This document shows, piece after piece, positions 1 to 6,233 of a stretch of 8,495 bases of DNA (its first letter is position 1; each line of letters opens with the position of its first letter). Location of the stretch: positions 1 to 8,495 of the forward strand of contig DPRZ01000152.1 of NCBI GenBank assembly GCA_003538525.1, in the 5' to 3' direction. Made by a program: the position numbers and the translations under genes. Under the pieces are notes generated by a model. It was not told where the DNA came from, did not search any database, and saw nothing but the letters and a program-made list of their open reading frames with translations. The DNA comes from Neisseriales bacterium (GTDB lineage: Bacteria > Pseudomonadota > Gammaproteobacteria > Burkholderiales > UBA11063).

Positions 1-138
1 CTAGAATTATGCTGACAAATCAGTGTTAGCCACAAATCAAGTTGGCCGATTAATGCAGCGTAAATCAGCAAGAATAGACTTTATTCAGAGCGCAATAATT
101 CAGCTCATTTAATTAATTTCAAAGGATTATTTATTAAC
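1..138. other. Upstream region of the M48 gene; possible divergent promoter at the left edge
   Basis: No reading frame here looks like a gene end: each plus-strand frame meets a stop within the region. On the minus strand a CATAAT hexamer (6-11) with TTGTGG 18 bp upstream (30-35) could be a promoter for a gene leaving the window to the left, but the match is weak. I found no convincing -10/-35 pair for the plus-strand M48 gene. Its ribosome binding site is AAAGGA at 121-126, 12 nt before the ATG, which is rather far. Confidence 0.3.
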
Positions 139-1371
139 ATGACACTCTTTAGTATTGTTTTTATTTTACTTTTATTTATCGATTGCGCTTTAAAATATTA
201 TTTAAATCAGCGCCAAATTTCAGCAATAAACCGCTCCTTCAATCAAGTTCCAGCCGCCTTTCACAGTCAAATTAGCCTTGAAGAACATCACAAAGCAGGA
301 CGTTATTCATTAGCCAAACTAAATCTCGGCAAAATCGAACTAATTTATGGCGTGATTCTCGTGCTGATTTTCACACTCGGCGGTGGAATTGATAAAATTG
401 CACAACTCACCCAATTCAGTAATTACCCTATTAGCAGTGAAGTTGGCCTAATTATTGTCTATAGCCTAATCAGTTCAGCGCTGGGTTTACCGCTAAGTTA
501 CTATAGTACTTTCAAAATTGAACAAGCCTTTGGTTTTAATAAAATGACGCTGGGCTTATTCATCAAAGATTTAATCAAAGGCACATTACTGGGTCTGATT
601 ATTGGTGTTCCATTACTGTATTTGGTGATGTGGCTGATGAATAGCCTTGGTGCGACGTGGTGGCTTTGGGTGTGGGGTGTGATGGTAATTTTTAACCTGT
701 TAATTCTAACGATTTACCCGACTTTTATTGCGCCATTATTTAATAAATTTACCCCACTTGAAGATCTAGAACTTAAAGCGCGAATTGAAACTTTACTTAG
801 TGAGTGCGGATTTAAATCGCAAGGGGTGTTTGTCATGGATGGTTCAAAACGCTCGAGTCATGGGAATGCGTATTTCACCGGATTGGGTGCAAGTAAACGG
901 ATTGTATTTTTTGATACTCTGTTGAAACAACTTAGTCACGATGAAATTATCGCGGTCTTAGCTCATGAGTTAGGTCATTTCAAACATAAACATATCCTCA
1001 AACAAATGCTGACTTCATTCGGAATTATGCTGGTGGGTTTATTTGTGTTTAGTTTGCTAATCAATCAAAGCTGGTTCTACGCGGGACTTAATGTCAGCCA
1101 AATTAACCCAGCCAGTGGCTTGTTATTATTATTCATTTTAACGAGCATTATTAGTTTACCGCTAGCACCGCTAAGCAGTTTCATGTCACGTAAAAATGAA
1201 TTTGAAGCCGATGATTTTGCCAAAGCCCATGCCAATAAGCAAGATTTAATCAGCGGTTTAGTTAAATTATACCGCGATAATGCTAGTACTTTAACCCCCG
1301 ATGATCTGTATGTAAAATTCTACTACTCTCATCCACCGGCAAACCTGCGTATTGCCAATTTGGAGCGCTAA
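139..1371 (+). CDS. M48 family membrane metallopeptidase (Ste24/CAAX protease type)
   Basis: This is an integral inner-membrane zinc protease of the Ste24/M48A family, 410 residues, the usual length for bacterial members. The N-terminal half has hydrophobic segments near residues 1-18, 66-84, 102-120, 148-168 and 174-196, matching the M48 N-terminal domain. The catalytic domain follows, with HELGH at 276-280 (two zinc-binding His and the catalytic Glu) and EADDFA at 356-361, whose Glu is the expected third zinc ligand. Family blocks NAYFTGLG, KRIVFFDTLL and the C-terminal YYSHPPANLRI are present. Two more hydrophobic segments lie near 290-308 and 328-348. Eukaryotic Ste24 cleaves prenylated CAAX proteins. 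Bacteria lack that substrate, so a role in degrading or processing membrane proteins is inferred. It is the first gene of a probable operon with rsgA, which starts 3 bp after its stop. The family call is firm; the substrate is unknown. Confidence 0.95.
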   Translation: MTLFSIVFILLLFIDCALKYYLNQRQISAINRSFNQVPAAFHSQISLEEHHKAGRYSLAKLNLGKIELIYGVILVLIFTLGGGIDKIAQLTQFSNYPISSEVGLIIVYSLISSALGLPLSYYSTFKIEQAFGFNKMTLGLFIKDLIKGTLLGLIIGVPLLYLVMWLMNSLGATWWLWVWGVMVIFNLLILTIYPTFIAPLFNKFTPLEDLELKARIETLLSECGFKSQGVFVMDGSKRSSHGNAYFTGLGASKRIVFFDTLLKQLSHDEIIAVLAHELGHFKHKHILKQMLTSFGIMLVGLFVFSLLINQSWFYAGLNVSQINPASGLLLLFILTSIISLPLAPLSSFMSRKNEFEADDFAKAHANKQDLISGLVKLYRDNASTLTPDDLYVKFYYSHPPANLRIANLER

Positions 1372-1376
1372 TTTTG
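1362..1376 (+). promoter_or_regulatory. Ribosome binding site and TTG start of rsgA
   Basis: GGAG at 1362-1365 lies inside the last codons of the M48 gene, 8 nt before the TTG at 1374. There is no ATG nearby that keeps the conserved N-terminal OB-fold start. The 2-bp gap and this buried site suggest translational coupling to the upstream gene. Confidence 0.75.
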
Positions 1377-2252
1377 CACCACGGACTAATTGTCAGCAGC
1401 TATGGACGCCAATTTATTGTTGAATACCAAGGACAGCAATATCAAGCCGTTACCAAAGGTAAAAAAACCGAATTTGTCGTTGGTGATAAAGTTAAATTAA
1501 ACTTAATCAATGACAAACAAGTTCAAATTATGGAATTAATTCCGCGTGAGAACTTAATTTATCGCAGTGACTTGAATCGCAGTAAAATCATTGCGAGTAA
1601 TTTAGATCAAATCATTATTGTGATTGCGGTAAAACCTAATTTCAACCAGAATTTTTTGGATAGTTGTTTAATTTGTGCCGAATCCAGCCAGATTACGCCA
1701 CTGATTTTAATCAATAAAATGGATTTAATCGAGTCCGCAGAATTTGCCAGCAAAATTCAACAACTTTATGGCGATGAACTGGGTTATCCAATTTTAGAAC
1801 TCAGCGCAGTAGATAACTGCCAACAACTAATGTCCTATCTAACAGGCAAGCGCAATTTATTAATCGGTCAATCTGGCGTAGGTAAATCGACGATTACCAA
1901 TCAAATTTTTCCCGAGGCCAAAGCGCGGACCGCTGAAATAACTAAGTATGAAACCAGTGGCAGTCATACCACGACTAGCGCGGCTTTATACCATATTGCA
2001 GAGAATACCGATTTAATCGATTGCCCAGGCTTACAAGAATTTGGTTTGTTTCACTTAGAATTAACTGAGTTTGCGGAATATTTTCCTGACTTACGTAATT
2101 ATCTTGGTCAGTGTAAATTTAATAACTGCGTTCACTTAAATGAACCGAATTGCGCGATCATTGCTGCACTCAAAGCAGGTAAAATTCAAGCCCATCGCTA
2201 TGCTTTTTATAAGCGAATTACCGAGAGCTATAAGTTGAAAAAAAACTATTGA
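1374..2252 (+). CDS. rsgA: Ribosome small-subunit-dependent GTPase RsgA (YjeQ/YloQ)
   Basis: RsgA is a cytoplasmic GTPase that acts late in 30S subunit maturation; its GTP hydrolysis is stimulated by the small subunit. The 292 residues show the family's circularly permuted order. An N-terminal OB-fold spans about residues 1-65. Then come G4 (NKMD, 114-117), a G5-like LSAV near 143, the P-loop GQSGVGKST (165-173), a Thr-rich G2 region around 195-201, and G3 as DCPG (216-219). The C-terminal zinc motif is CX4CXHX5C, with ligands Cys247, Cys252, His254 and Cys260, followed by a basic helix. It starts with TTG and sits 2 bp after the M48 gene. The length is near the short end for the family because there is no long N-terminal extension as in the E. 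coli protein. All key motifs are intact. Confidence 0.97.
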   Translation: MHHGLIVSSYGRQFIVEYQGQQYQAVTKGKKTEFVVGDKVKLNLINDKQVQIMELIPRENLIYRSDLNRSKIIASNLDQIIIVIAVKPNFNQNFLDSCLICAESSQITPLILINKMDLIESAEFASKIQQLYGDELGYPILELSAVDNCQQLMSYLTGKRNLLIGQSGVGKSTITNQIFPEAKARTAEITKYETSGSHTTTSAALYHIAENTDLIDCPGLQEFGLFHLELTEFAEYFPDLRNYLGQCKFNNCVHLNEPNCAIIAALKAGKIQAHRYAFYKRITESYKLKKNY

Positions 2253-2330
2253 TAGTTTGAAAATGCTAAGTTCAAAAATAGAAAGCATTAATTGAAGCTT
2301 TAAAATTAGCAGAAGTAAATCCAAATCTCC
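2253..2330 (+). other. Short non-coding gap after rsgA
   Basis: This AT-rich stretch lies between the rsgA stop and the terminator hairpin. A 24-codon open run starting near 2283 without a start codon reads like a helical peptide (EALKLAEVNPNLLKLK) and runs into the hairpin, ending at a TAG within it. It has no ribosome binding site and is preceded by an in-frame stop. It could be a remnant of a gene end or chance, so I do not call it a gene. Confidence 0.3.
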
Positions 2331-2370
2331 TGAAACTAAAAACCTCCATTGCTGGAGGTTTTTAGTTTCA
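2331..2370. terminator. Bidirectional rho-independent terminator between rsgA and the oppA-like gene
   Basis: A perfect 18-bp inverted repeat, TGAAACTAAAAACCTCCA (2331-2348) and its complement (2353-2370), flanks the 4-nt loop TTGC. The stem has a CCTCCA/TGGAGG core next to the loop and an A-run on one side matching a T-run (2359-2363) on the other. Either strand therefore gives a stem followed by U's. It sits exactly at the junction of two convergent genes, 78 bp after rsgA and 41 bp past the other gene's stop, and should serve both. Confidence 0.92.
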
Positions 2371-2411
2371 TATACCGCAATTGAATATGCGATTACACCG
2401 TTAGTGATAAT

Positions 2412-4013
2412 TTAATCGCTAAATTTAACCCATTTCGAGCGAATATCTTCAAGTAAATTTGATTCAATTTGTAGGCCAGTCACATAAGGCTTAACTAAGG
2501 TAGTATAGCTATTTTGATAGAGTGGAATGATCGCATATTGTTCCATCGCCAGATTGATGGCTTGGCGATACAGCTGCGTTTGCTTAGCACTATTTTGTTC
2601 ATAATCCGCAGCATGAATTAATTTATCATAGCCACTGATACATAATTTCGACACATTAACATCACTGCCACACGCATATTCTGGGGTATAGGTCGTCACA
2701 AAATTATAGGCCGCACCCCAATTATTGCGCGCCACCTCAAATTGCCCTAAGCGCCGTGACTGCAAATAAACTTTCCATTCTTGATTATGCACACTGCTAA
2801 CTACGCCAAGATTTTTTTGCCACATCGCCGCAATTGCCACCGCTACTTTACGACTCGCATCATTGGTATTATATAAAATATCCAATTTTAATGGATGAGC
2901 CGAATTATAGCCCGCGGCAGCATAGAGTTGCTGCGCTTTCGCTATCCGTTCCTCACGACCTAATTTACTCCACGCATAATCCAAACCAGCATAACGTCCA
3001 TTTTCAATAGTGGGTGTCACATAGGAATAATTTGGCGTTTGACCATTGGCTAAAATTTTATCAGCGAGCGTATCCCGATCAACTGCCATTGACAATGCTT
3101 GGCGCAAATCACGATTTTGCAACGCTGCTAACTGAGTATTTAAGCTATAAAAAGCCATGCCCTCCATCTTTACAGTGTGTAATTCAGCTGGATATTGTTT
3201 AATTAAGCTTTGGTATTGATCAACTGGTACATCCCCTGAAATATCAACGCTGCCCGATTTATACGCCGCTAGCGCTGCATTGCGATCAACATAAGGTGTA
3301 AAAATTAAATTAGGAATTGCTACTTGCTTGGCTTGATAAAAATATGGGTTTTTCTTAGCTGAAATTGGACCATTCACCACCCGATCGCTTAATTTATAGG
3401 CACCAGTTGAGACCAAATGTTGTGGCGTGCTCCAACTTTCCCCATATTGCTCAATGGTGTGACGTGGCACGGCGGTGGTAAATAAGGTCGTACATTTCGC
3501 CAAAAATGCTGGATCAGGGGTTGCCAATTTAACTTCCAGCACATACTCAGAAAGTGCTTTAACGCCCAGTGTCGCAGGTGCTAATTTACCTGCAAAAATC
3601 GCTTCGGCATTGACTAAATGATCAATGACAAAAGTATAAGCGGCAGTTTTTGGATCAGCCAAACGTTGCCACGAATAAACAAAATCCTCTGCGCGTAGCG
3701 GCGTACCATCGGAAAAATACAAATCTTTACGCAATTGAAAAAGATAAGTTTTGCCATCGGCTGAAATTTGCCAACTTTCTGCCATGCCTGGAATCGGACG
3801 ATTGGCTTGATCCATATCAACTAAACCTTCATCTAAATCGCTTAGCACCCGAAAAGTGTAGGAGTCAACCATTTTTTGTGGATCAAATGAGGTTACATCA
3901 CCGCCAATATCTACGCGCAAGGTATCTTGCGGATGATTGTTCACCTTAGATTGACAAGCACTTAACGTAATTAGACTCAAACTAGCCAGAAGATAAGATA
4001 ATTTGCGCGACAT
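2412..4013 (-). CDS. OppA-like peptide-binding lipoprotein of an ABC transporter (SBP_bac_5)
   Basis: This is a periplasmic solute-binding protein of the OppA/MppA group, 533 residues. The N-terminus is a lipoprotein signal peptide: basic MSRK, a hydrophobic stretch, and the lipobox LSAC with Cys20 as the lipidation site. Gln at +2 would permit outer-membrane sorting under the E. coli Lol rule. Family blocks run the length: EGLVDMD and PGMAESW, FQLRKDLYFSDGTP, AEDFVYSWQRLADP, STGAYKL, LRQALSMAVDRD, LYNTNDASRK, NQEWKVYLQSRR, and a terminal VKPYVTG. The resemblance to E. coli OppA is strong. However, where OppA has WCADYN, with the Asp that binds the peptide's amino group, this protein has WGAAYN (Ala435). 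Cys448 and Cys458 could form a disulfide. The start is supported by GGGGTGG 5 nt before the ATG. No permease or ATPase gene is adjacent, so it is either an orphan binding protein or its transporter is elsewhere. The family is firm; the ligand is uncertain. Confidence 0.93.
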   Translation of the reverse strand: MSRKLSYLLASLSLITLSACQSKVNNHPQDTLRVDIGGDVTSFDPQKMVDSYTFRVLSDLDEGLVDMDQANRPIPGMAESWQISADGKTYLFQLRKDLYFSDGTPLRAEDFVYSWQRLADPKTAAYTFVIDHLVNAEAIFAGKLAPATLGVKALSEYVLEVKLATPDPAFLAKCTTLFTTAVPRHTIEQYGESWSTPQHLVSTGAYKLSDRVVNGPISAKKNPYFYQAKQVAIPNLIFTPYVDRNAALAAYKSGSVDISGDVPVDQYQSLIKQYPAELHTVKMEGMAFYSLNTQLAALQNRDLRQALSMAVDRDTLADKILANGQTPNYSYVTPTIENGRYAGLDYAWSKLGREERIAKAQQLYAAAGYNSAHPLKLDILYNTNDASRKVAVAIAAMWQKNLGVVSSVHNQEWKVYLQSRRLGQFEVARNNWGAAYNFVTTYTPEYACGSDVNVSKLCISGYDKLIHAADYEQNSAKQTQLYRQAINLAMEQYAIIPLYQNSYTTLVKPYVTGLQIESNLLEDIRSKWVKFSD

Positions 4014-4045
4014 TCAATCCACCCCATTAGAATTAAAAGAACTTG

Positions 4046-4073
4046 ATTATAGCAGAAATCCTAACCAGCTTAA
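4046..4073 (-). promoter_or_regulatory. Extended -10 promoter of the oppA-like gene
   Basis: On the minus strand a consensus TATAAT (4046-4051) is preceded by TGC (4054-4052), giving the extended -10 form TGnTATAAT. The -35 is weak: TTAAGC at 4068-4073 with 16-bp spacing is the best candidate, and extended -10 promoters often lack a good -35. Transcription would start near 4039, giving a leader of roughly 25 nt that contains the ribosome binding site at 4019-4025. Confidence 0.7.
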
Positions 4074-4099
4074 CTACGAATCTAAAAGCAAAGCACGGC

Positions 4100-4109
4100 T
4101 TAGCGCTAA
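4100..4109. repeat. Perfect 10-bp palindrome TTAGCGCTAA in the divergent intergenic region
   Basis: TTAGCGCTAA is its own reverse complement. It lies about 50 bp upstream of the -10 of the oppA-like gene, where an activator or repressor could bind. One copy of a 10-bp palindrome can arise by chance, so an operator role is only a possibility. Confidence 0.3.
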
Positions 4110-4200
4110 AATACTTAATTGTTCAAATAATCAACCGGTGTATAAATCAACAACTAACCAACAATTATGCAAGTACACTAATTTTACACGCACACGAAAA

Positions 4201-4214
4201 GCCAATTCATTGGC
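4201..4214. repeat. 14-bp inverted repeat GCCAATTCATTGGC
   Basis: Two perfect 6-bp arms, GCCAAT and ATTGGC, flank TC. The site is about 50-65 bp upstream of the candidate -10 elements of the methyltransferase gene. It is too short and lacks a T-run for a terminator. A dimeric regulator site is plausible but unproven. Confidence 0.35.
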
Positions 4215-4253
4215 TAACTCTGGATTAATTTAACTATCCCCAAGCAAGCATTA

Positions 4254-4284
4254 TTGCGAAACATGCTAAAATCTCGGGCATAAT
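4254..4284 (+). promoter_or_regulatory. Probable promoter of the methyltransferase gene
   Basis: Two -10 candidates lie close together. TGCTAAAAT (4264-4272) has the extended -10 form but no good -35. CATAAT (4279-4284) pairs with TTGCGA (4254-4259) at a long 19-bp spacing. The first is preferred because the second would start transcription almost on top of the ribosome binding site AAAGGA (4291-4296), which lies 9 nt before the ATG. Confidence 0.5.
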
Positions 4285-4305
4285 CAACACAAAGGAAAAA
4301 CCTAC

Positions 4306-5175
4306 ATGGCACGTAAAAAAACACCAACTTTAGCAAGTGACACACCAGCGACGCAAAAACATGAAATCCGTGCTGGGCAATCGCTTGAATTGCTTAAAGA
4401 ATTACATATTTTGACACGCGATGGCAAACTCAATCAGGATAGTCGGCGTAAATTAAAACAAGTTTATCATTTATACCAATTTATTGAGCCACTCTTAAAT
4501 GAAGTGCTCAAGCTTAAAGGTCAAGTTAATTTAATTGATCATGGGGCGGGTAAATCCTACCTCGGTTTTATTTTATATGATTTATTCTTTAAAGCTTTAA
4601 GTGTGCCAGCACATATTTACGGGATAGAAACGCGGAGTGAATTGGTGAGTAAGTCGCAAGAATTAGCCGCACGCCTCGGCTTTAAGAATATGTCTTTTTT
4701 AAATTTGAGTGTCGCGGATTCAACTGAGTCGGATTTATTGCCCGCAAACATTGATATTGTCACCGCACTGCATGCCTGCAATACCGCTACCGATGACGCG
4801 ATTGATTTTGCCTTGCAAAAGAAGGCTAAATTTATTGTCTTAGTCCAATGTTGCCAAGCCGAAGTTGCTGCCGAACTCAAAAAACAGCGCAATAAAAATT
4901 TAGCTAATCCAGCTCTAGGTGAAATTTGGCGGCATCCTATCCATGCCCGTGAGTTTGGTAGTCATATTAGCAATGTTTTGCGGTGTTTACGCCTTGAAGC
5001 GCATGGCTATGCGGTTACCGCCACTGAATTAATTGGTTGGGAGCACTCGATGAAAAATGAATTGATTATTGCAAAACACCAAGGTCAAGGCAATCCTAAA
5101 TCTCGTGAGCGCTTAACTAGTCTGTTGCAGGAGTTGGGTTTGGAGGAATTAAGCCAGCGTTTTGCTGTTGAATAA
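4306..5175 (+). CDS. Class I SAM-dependent methyltransferase, Methyltransf_32 type
   Basis: This is a predicted cytoplasmic methyltransferase of 289 residues; its substrate is not known. After a Lys-rich, low-complexity start and a charged helical region (residues 20-70), the Rossmann core opens with motif I as DHGAGKSYLGF (78-88), the DxGxGKxYLGF form typical of Methyltransf_32. YGIETRSEL near 104-112 is the acidic loop expected to contact the ribose. LHAC (155-158) and the paired cysteines in VQCC (182-183) match the family's LHAC and CC blocks. WEHSMKNELIIA near the C-terminus corresponds to the family's EHxxKN segment. Relatives include eukaryotic RRNAD1/METTL25 and GSTCD-type proteins, which hints at an RNA or protein substrate, but this is only inference. 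The ATG follows AAAGGA by 9 nt. The gene stands alone, divergent from the oppA-like gene and convergent with the peptidase gene. Confidence 0.88.
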   Translation: MARKKTPTLASDTPATQKHEIRAGQSLELLKELHILTRDGKLNQDSRRKLKQVYHLYQFIEPLLNEVLKLKGQVNLIDHGAGKSYLGFILYDLFFKALSVPAHIYGIETRSELVSKSQELAARLGFKNMSFLNLSVADSTESDLLPANIDIVTALHACNTATDDAIDFALQKKAKFIVLVQCCQAEVAAELKKQRNKNLANPALGEIWRHPIHAREFGSHISNVLRCLRLEAHGYAVTATELIGWEHSMKNELIIAKHQGQGNPKSRERLTSLLQELGLEELSQRFAVE

Positions 5176-5248
5176 ATTGTTAGTTACGCAAAATGTAATT
5201 TCATTCGTTCTAAAAATATTCAATGCAATTTAAGGTTAATCAATTCTA

Positions 5249-5288
5249 GCTCAACTAAACTTATCTCCCACCATAAAATTAGTTGAGC
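5249..5288. terminator. Inverted repeat between convergent genes; possible weak terminator
   Basis: GCTCAACTAA (5249-5258) and its exact complement TTAGTTGAGC (5279-5288) flank a 20-nt loop. The repeat lies 20 bp past the stop of the minus-strand peptidase gene and 73 bp past the methyltransferase stop, the right place for a shared terminator. The loop is long and no T-run follows on either strand, so it may instead stabilise the 3' ends. The right arm can also pair locally as TTGAG-CA-CTCAA (5283-5294), a competing hairpin. Confidence 0.4.
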
Positions 5289-5308
5289 ACTCAAGTAAGC
5301 ATAAAAAT

Positions 5309-6214
5309 TTAATCAGCTAATAGGAATTTTTTTACCGCAGCGGCATAGGGTTGCGGCATCTCAAAGTAACCACAATGACTCGCTCCTGCAATAATTACCA
5401 ATTGAGAATCTGGCACTTGCTCTTGAAATAGCGCCAGGGTGCTTGGACAAGCTTCATCAAATTCACCACCAATAAACAAGGTTGGAATCGCAATTTGTTG
5501 AAGATCATCAAAACGTTCCAGCTCAATTAAATTACCCGTAACATAGAATTCACTCGGTCCCCACATACTATGGTAAGCCTCAATATTAAAATAACTCGGA
5601 TTATCGGCTAAATAACTCAATTGTGCATCTCCCAATTCACTTTTCCTTAAGACATGCCGATCATAAAATTGCTCCATGGCAAACTTATATTCCGCGCTAT
5701 CGGTCGTGTCATTATACTCACATTCCAGCATGCACTGATAAATCTCAGCAGGCATCTGTTGTTTTAAAACATTCGCATCCTCAAGCCACATGCCAGTGCT
5801 AATTAATGGACTTCCCAAAATTAAACGTTGCGGTTTTGGCAAATAGTCACTGAATAAATACTCCAGCGCCAAACTCGACCCCCATGAAGTACCAAATAAA
5901 TTAAATTCCTCAAGTTGATAATATTCAATTACGCAGGCTAATTCGCTCACAAAGCGCTCAACTTGCCATAAATCAGCATGATCAGAATCATCCTCAGGCA
6001 AGCTAGAATTACCGCCACCGAGTTGGTCATAAAAAATTATTGGAAAAAATTTCGCCAATTTAGCCAAACCAAATTTAAGACCGTTATGCGTGCTACCAGG
6101 TCCACCATGCAAACAAACTAACGCAGGGTTATGCTTAGTTGATTCGTTATAAATTAACTCCGACCACACTTGACCGCCAGGTACATTAATCATTACTTCT
6201 TGACGAGAATACAT
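5309..6214 (-). CDS. pip: Proline iminopeptidase-family alpha/beta hydrolase (peptidase S33)
   Basis: This is a cytoplasmic serine aminopeptidase of 301 residues with no signal peptide, resembling the Bacillus coagulans-type proline iminopeptidases. These release N-terminal proline or other residues from short peptides; some relatives act as amino-acid amidases. Seen in order: VPGGQVW near residue 11, the oxyanion-hole motif HGGPG (36-40), DQLGGGNS (63-70), the nucleophile elbow GTSWG with Ser110, the lid-region MWGPSEF with Glu222, GEFDE with Glu251 and the catalytic Asp253, and GASHCG with catalytic His280. Glu222 and Glu251 match the positions that hold the substrate's amino group in tricorn factor F1. 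The catalytic set is complete. The start is supported by GAGGG (6221-6225), 6 nt before the ATG. The gene begins 19 bp after the RND pump stop on the same strand, so the two are probably cotranscribed. The exact substrate is uncertain. Confidence 0.92.
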   Translation of the reverse strand: MYSRQEVMINVPGGQVWSELIYNESTKHNPALVCLHGGPGSTHNGLKFGLAKLAKFFPIIFYDQLGGGNSSLPEDDSDHADLWQVERFVSELACVIEYYQLEEFNLFGTSWGSSLALEYLFSDYLPKPQRLILGSPLISTGMWLEDANVLKQQMPAEIYQCMLECEYNDTTDSAEYKFAMEQFYDRHVLRKSELGDAQLSYLADNPSYFNIEAYHSMWGPSEFYVTGNLIELERFDDLQQIAIPTLFIGGEFDEACPSTLALFQEQVPDSQLVIIAGASHCGYFEMPQPYAAAVKKFLLAD

Positions 6215-6233
6215 CTTTCACCCTCTTAACAAA

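Noticed and set aside
11..30. Small hairpin GCTGAC/GTTAGC near the left edge
   Set aside because: The 6-bp stem includes a G-U pair and has no T-run or associated gene end. It is likely chance.
3650..3949. A 99-codon plus-strand open frame opposite the oppA-like gene
   Set aside because: The minus strand encodes strongly conserved OppA family blocks here. The antisense product matches nothing I recognise.
4003..4233. A 76-codon plus-strand open frame across the start of the oppA-like gene
   Set aside because: It overlaps the oppA-like start codon, ribosome binding site and promoter on the opposite strand, has no ribosome binding site of its own, and its composition is Asn/Ser/Lys-rich.
4757..4765. 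ACCGCACTG, one base off the Pasteurellaceae uptake signal
   Set aside because: It is a single imperfect copy within the methyltransferase coding sequence; no exact copies were seen in the window.
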